A stretch of DNA of 64,000 bases, from positions 1,452,826 to 1,516,825 of the forward strand of contig KL647315.1 of assembly GCA_000727475.1 (NCBI GenBank), given 5' to 3'. Below the pieces are notes generated by a model. It saw only the letters and a program-made list of their open reading frames with translations, was not told the origin of the DNA and did no database searches. The position numbers were made by a program, and so were the translations under genes. The DNA comes from Sarcocystis neurona. Taxonomy: Eukaryota; Apicomplexa; Conoidasida; Eucoccidiorida; Sarcocystidae. Positions 60,531 through 64,000 of this stretch are shown piece by piece; the first letter of the stretch is position 1; each line of letters starts with the position of its first letter.

Positions 60531-63500
60531 TGCCACTACTACTACTAATACGACGACTACTAGTGCTACTACTATGACGACGACGAGGACAGCAATACTT
60601 CTGTTATATACGATCGCTGCTACTACATCATATTCCTACTCCTCTAAAACGACACTACCAAAACACTCCCCTGGAGAAGTACTCCTCTATACGTTACTAC
60701 CACTACTCCTGCTGCCCATACTACTACAACACGACACACACGCCTATACTACCATACTACTACTATGACTACGGGTCCTATTCCTCCTACTACTGTAGAT
60801 CCTATATGGACTATACTACTACTCCTACTATTACTATTAGTATTATCCTAGCCTCACTACTACTACTCCTACGGGTCCTATTCCTCCTCCCCCTCCTCCC
60901 CCTCCGACTACTACTACTAGTATTGCAGGTCCTACATATACTACTACTATTAGTATGCCAGTCCTACTAGTATTACTACTACTGGGACGACCAAGCATGG
61001 TCTTCTCCTCTTACCACCCACTACACGTGTTGAGTACTACTCCTACTGTAAGACGATTCGTAGAGGACTCCTGGCAAGTTGTCCTGCTGCACGCATTGCC
61101 CTCCACTCCTCATGACGAGGCCCCCCACTACTATCCCACCAGGAGCAGCACTCCCATACTGCCGCGTGCTGCTGCTGCTCCTGCGCCTACGCCTGCTGCG
61201 GCGATTGCCGTATGACCTTCTCGAAATCGCTACGCTTGAAGAATCCCTCCAACTTCTCCAGAAATGCTACTACTACTACTACATATTCCTCCTCTATCCC
61301 ACTATTGCTACCACCACCACCACTACACTCCCAGTACGACCACACCACCGCAGTACTACGACGACTACCCCTTCTACTACTACTACTACGAGTAGTCTAC
61401 TCGTATACTACTACTATTATCACTACTACTACGATATATTACCACTACAACTACTCCTACTACTTGTATACTACTAGTAGTAGTACAACTACTATCCTAC
61501 TACGAGTACTTGTATACTATTACTGCCACTACTACTACTACTATAAGTATCTTAGTACTCGTATTACTAGCCTACTAGTATTACTACAGCTACCATCCCC
61601 CTATTAATACTCCTGCTATTACCGATACGACTGCTATCCTAGTACTACTATATAGATGCACTACTATTACTACGAGTATATATATGACCACTACAACCAC
61701 TACTAGTATTAACAGTATCACCCTCCTGCTAGTCCTACTGCTACTAGTACTACTATTACTATCTCTAGGACTACTACTATATAGGAGTACTACCATTCCC
61801 TCCACTAGCAGACAACTTCTACTATTATGGCTACCCCTACTAGTAATATTCTACAAGTATTACAAGCGTACCGCCGTCCTCCTAGCACTTGAACTCTTAC
61901 CGCTACTACTACTACTACTAGTACTACTACTACCATTACTATCTTTAGTACTACACTAAATAGGAGTACTACCATCCCTACTAGTAGGATACAGCTACCA
62001 CTACTGCTGCTACCACTACTAGGAGTATTCTACAAGTATTACAAGTGTCCCGCGGTACTCCTAGCACTATTACCCCTACTACTACTACTACTACTAGTGT
62101 GCAGTACTCCTCTATAGGAGTACTACTATTACGATTGGTATATACTACTACTACTACTACTACCACTACTACTACTACTACTCGTATACTACTATTTTCT
62201 ACAACTACCGCCCTGCTAGTCGCACTTGTCCTTTCCTGCTACTACGACGCGTACTACTACTACGCTTATCATTTCTAGTACTCCCATACAGGAGTGCTCC
62301 CGTACCTCTCTATATTAACACTCCTCCACACTGCCCGGAGTTTTGCAGGGGAGTCTCCTCCCGCGATATCATCCGTCTATCACTCCTGTGTCTGTGTCAC
62401 ACTACTCGTAAATAACCCCTACATGCCTGTTGCCCTGCTCTTCCCCCCACAACACAAAACAGCAGCCATACCCCACGACTGCACTACTACTACTATTACT
62501 GCAGTACTTCTCCAGCATTCCTGTAGAAAACCTGCTGCTGGCCCAGTACTGCTCGACATCCCCCCTGCTGCCCGTATTACTACTACTCGCACTTCCCCTC
62601 CCACTACTACCGCTAGCAGCACTACTAGGACTGATCCCCTACCACTGCTGCTGCTGCTGCAGTGAATTTCGACGGAAGTCGTCCGATTGTATTTCACGAG
62701 TATTGAACCTCTCCTCCAGCACCGCAACACCACTACTCCTATTCTCCTGTTATAACTACTACTCCCATACACGTCAAACACAAAACACGCCTACTGCAAG
62801 ACGTACTACGGGAGTCCTCCTAACTCAAATACCACCCCACCACCACCACTACTACTACGCCGACGACGACGACGTACTTGCATGTATACTTCTGCTAGAC
62901 GAATACTCCTTTCCTGTAAATGTATTCCAACCACTACTACTACTACGACTTCCATACATTTGTCCCCCTATGATATACACCTATTCTAATATGACTCCAA
63001 ATTCTCGTAGACGCATACTACATGAGACTCCTATACTCCTATTTCTATGAATACTACTACCACTACTACTACGACTATACAGCTATAATAGCACTCCTAC
63101 TACTACACTCCTACTACACTACTACTATTCTACTCCTGTAGGGGTCTCTCCCATACTCGTCTTATACTGCAGCTGCTGCCCCTACTACTCCTCCTCCTCC
63201 TCGTCCTACCGCACTACCACCGCCACTACTACCACTACGGCTACTACGTCACTATTATAACTTCTGGTATACTAAGACTACTACTAGTGTACTACTACTA
63301 CTAATACTACTCCTACTACGAGTAGATTACTGCTACTCCTGCTGCTATACTGCTACTACTACTATTACTATTAATATAGTACTACTACTACCACTACTAC
63401 CCCCACTAACAGTATTTTGTTATTGCTACTACTGCTCCTACTATTACTGCCGCTACTACTACCACTACTACTACTACCATACTACTACTACTGCTACTAC

Positions 63501-64000
63501 AGCTACTGGTGCTACTATTACTACTAACGTATAACTACTATTACTACGTGTACTACACCACTACTACTACATATGCAGTGATATACTACTACAACAACTA
63601 GTACAAGTAGTATCTATAACTCTATACTATAGGAAGAGTTTCTGAGTACTACTATATTCCCATTGTCACTGCTACTACTACAATACCCGTGCAACTATAT
63701 TTCTATCCTCCTACAGTATTCTTATTCTATTAGTAGTACTATAACTCGAGACTATCATACTACTAAAATGCGCCTGTACTCCTACTCGTATAACTACTAC
63801 TATAACACAGCAACAATACCACTACTACTACTACACGACTACTACGGTGCTGCTCTACTTTTCTCCTCTTAAACCCATACTATACTACAACTATCCTACG
63901 TGACTACTACTATTACTAGTACTACTACTACTACTCCTGCTACTACTACTAGTACTAGTACCGCTCCTGCTGCTACTACTATTACGACTACCACTACTAC
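60530..64000. repeat. 3.5-kb G-poor degenerate (CTA/TAC/ACT)n tract
   Basis: To the end of the window the + strand is dominated by CTACTA, TACTAC and ACTACT triplets with interspersed CTCCTA, and G is strikingly scarce. Blocks of normal composition (for example 61000-61260, 62330-62520) interrupt it. Open frames read Tyr/Thr/Leu-rich and are repeat artefacts. No gene is seen. Confidence 0.85.

Noticed and set aside
60955..63050. Tyr/Thr/Leu-rich open frames up to 206 codons
   Set aside because: Artefacts of the CTA/TAC/ACT repeat, which lacks stop codons in some frames.

Overview
The window looks like nuclear DNA of a coccidian apicomplexan, most likely an Eimeria species. I infer this from three things. 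There are very dense (CAG/CTG)n tracts that read as homopolymeric Gln, Ala or Ser runs inside genes and also fill introns. There are long TA/CA-type microsatellites. The genes are large, intron-containing, and have a conserved core swollen by repeats. Nothing looks bacterial or viral. One assembly gap (positions 1466-2113) sits in a minisatellite.

Four genes can be reconstructed; in three of them every intron I place keeps the reading frame. (1) On the + strand, 462-9355, the last five exons of a DPH7-like WD40 protein of diphthamide synthesis; its 5' end lies to the left of the window. (2) On the - strand, 23939-14246, a four-exon, about 1004-residue aquaporin-like (MIP) protein with six recognisable membrane segments and two NPA boxes. 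(3) On the - strand, 41720-30279, a complete six-exon, about 1852-residue tandem AAA+ ATPase of the NVL/Rix7 ribosome-biogenesis family, with a degenerate first ATPase domain and a canonical second one. (4) On the - strand, 59836-50636, a giant Gln/Ala/Ser-rich protein whose first visible residues form a CCCH zinc finger. Its first exon was not found and the junction to its last exon is inferred.

Layout: 1-9.4 kb DPH7 with repeat-filled introns; 9.4-14.2 kb intergenic; 14.2-23.9 kb MIP gene; 23.9-30.3 kb repeat-poor intergenic DNA holding one weak small gene candidate and a 114-bp-arm inverted repeat; 30.3-41.7 kb NVL gene; 41.7-50.6 kb mostly intergenic, with a trinucleotide block and some weak cysteine-rich exon candidates; 50.6-59.8 kb CCCH gene; 59.8-60.5 kb intergenic or upstream intron; 60.5-64 kb a G-poor degenerate (CTA)n tract. 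Repeat-rich and repeat-poor blocks alternate. The genes do not form a pathway: two concern translation (eEF2 modification, 60S assembly), one membrane transport, one probably RNA binding.

All exon boundaries were placed by eye from conserved protein blocks, GT/AG signals and phase. There was no transcript evidence or database search.
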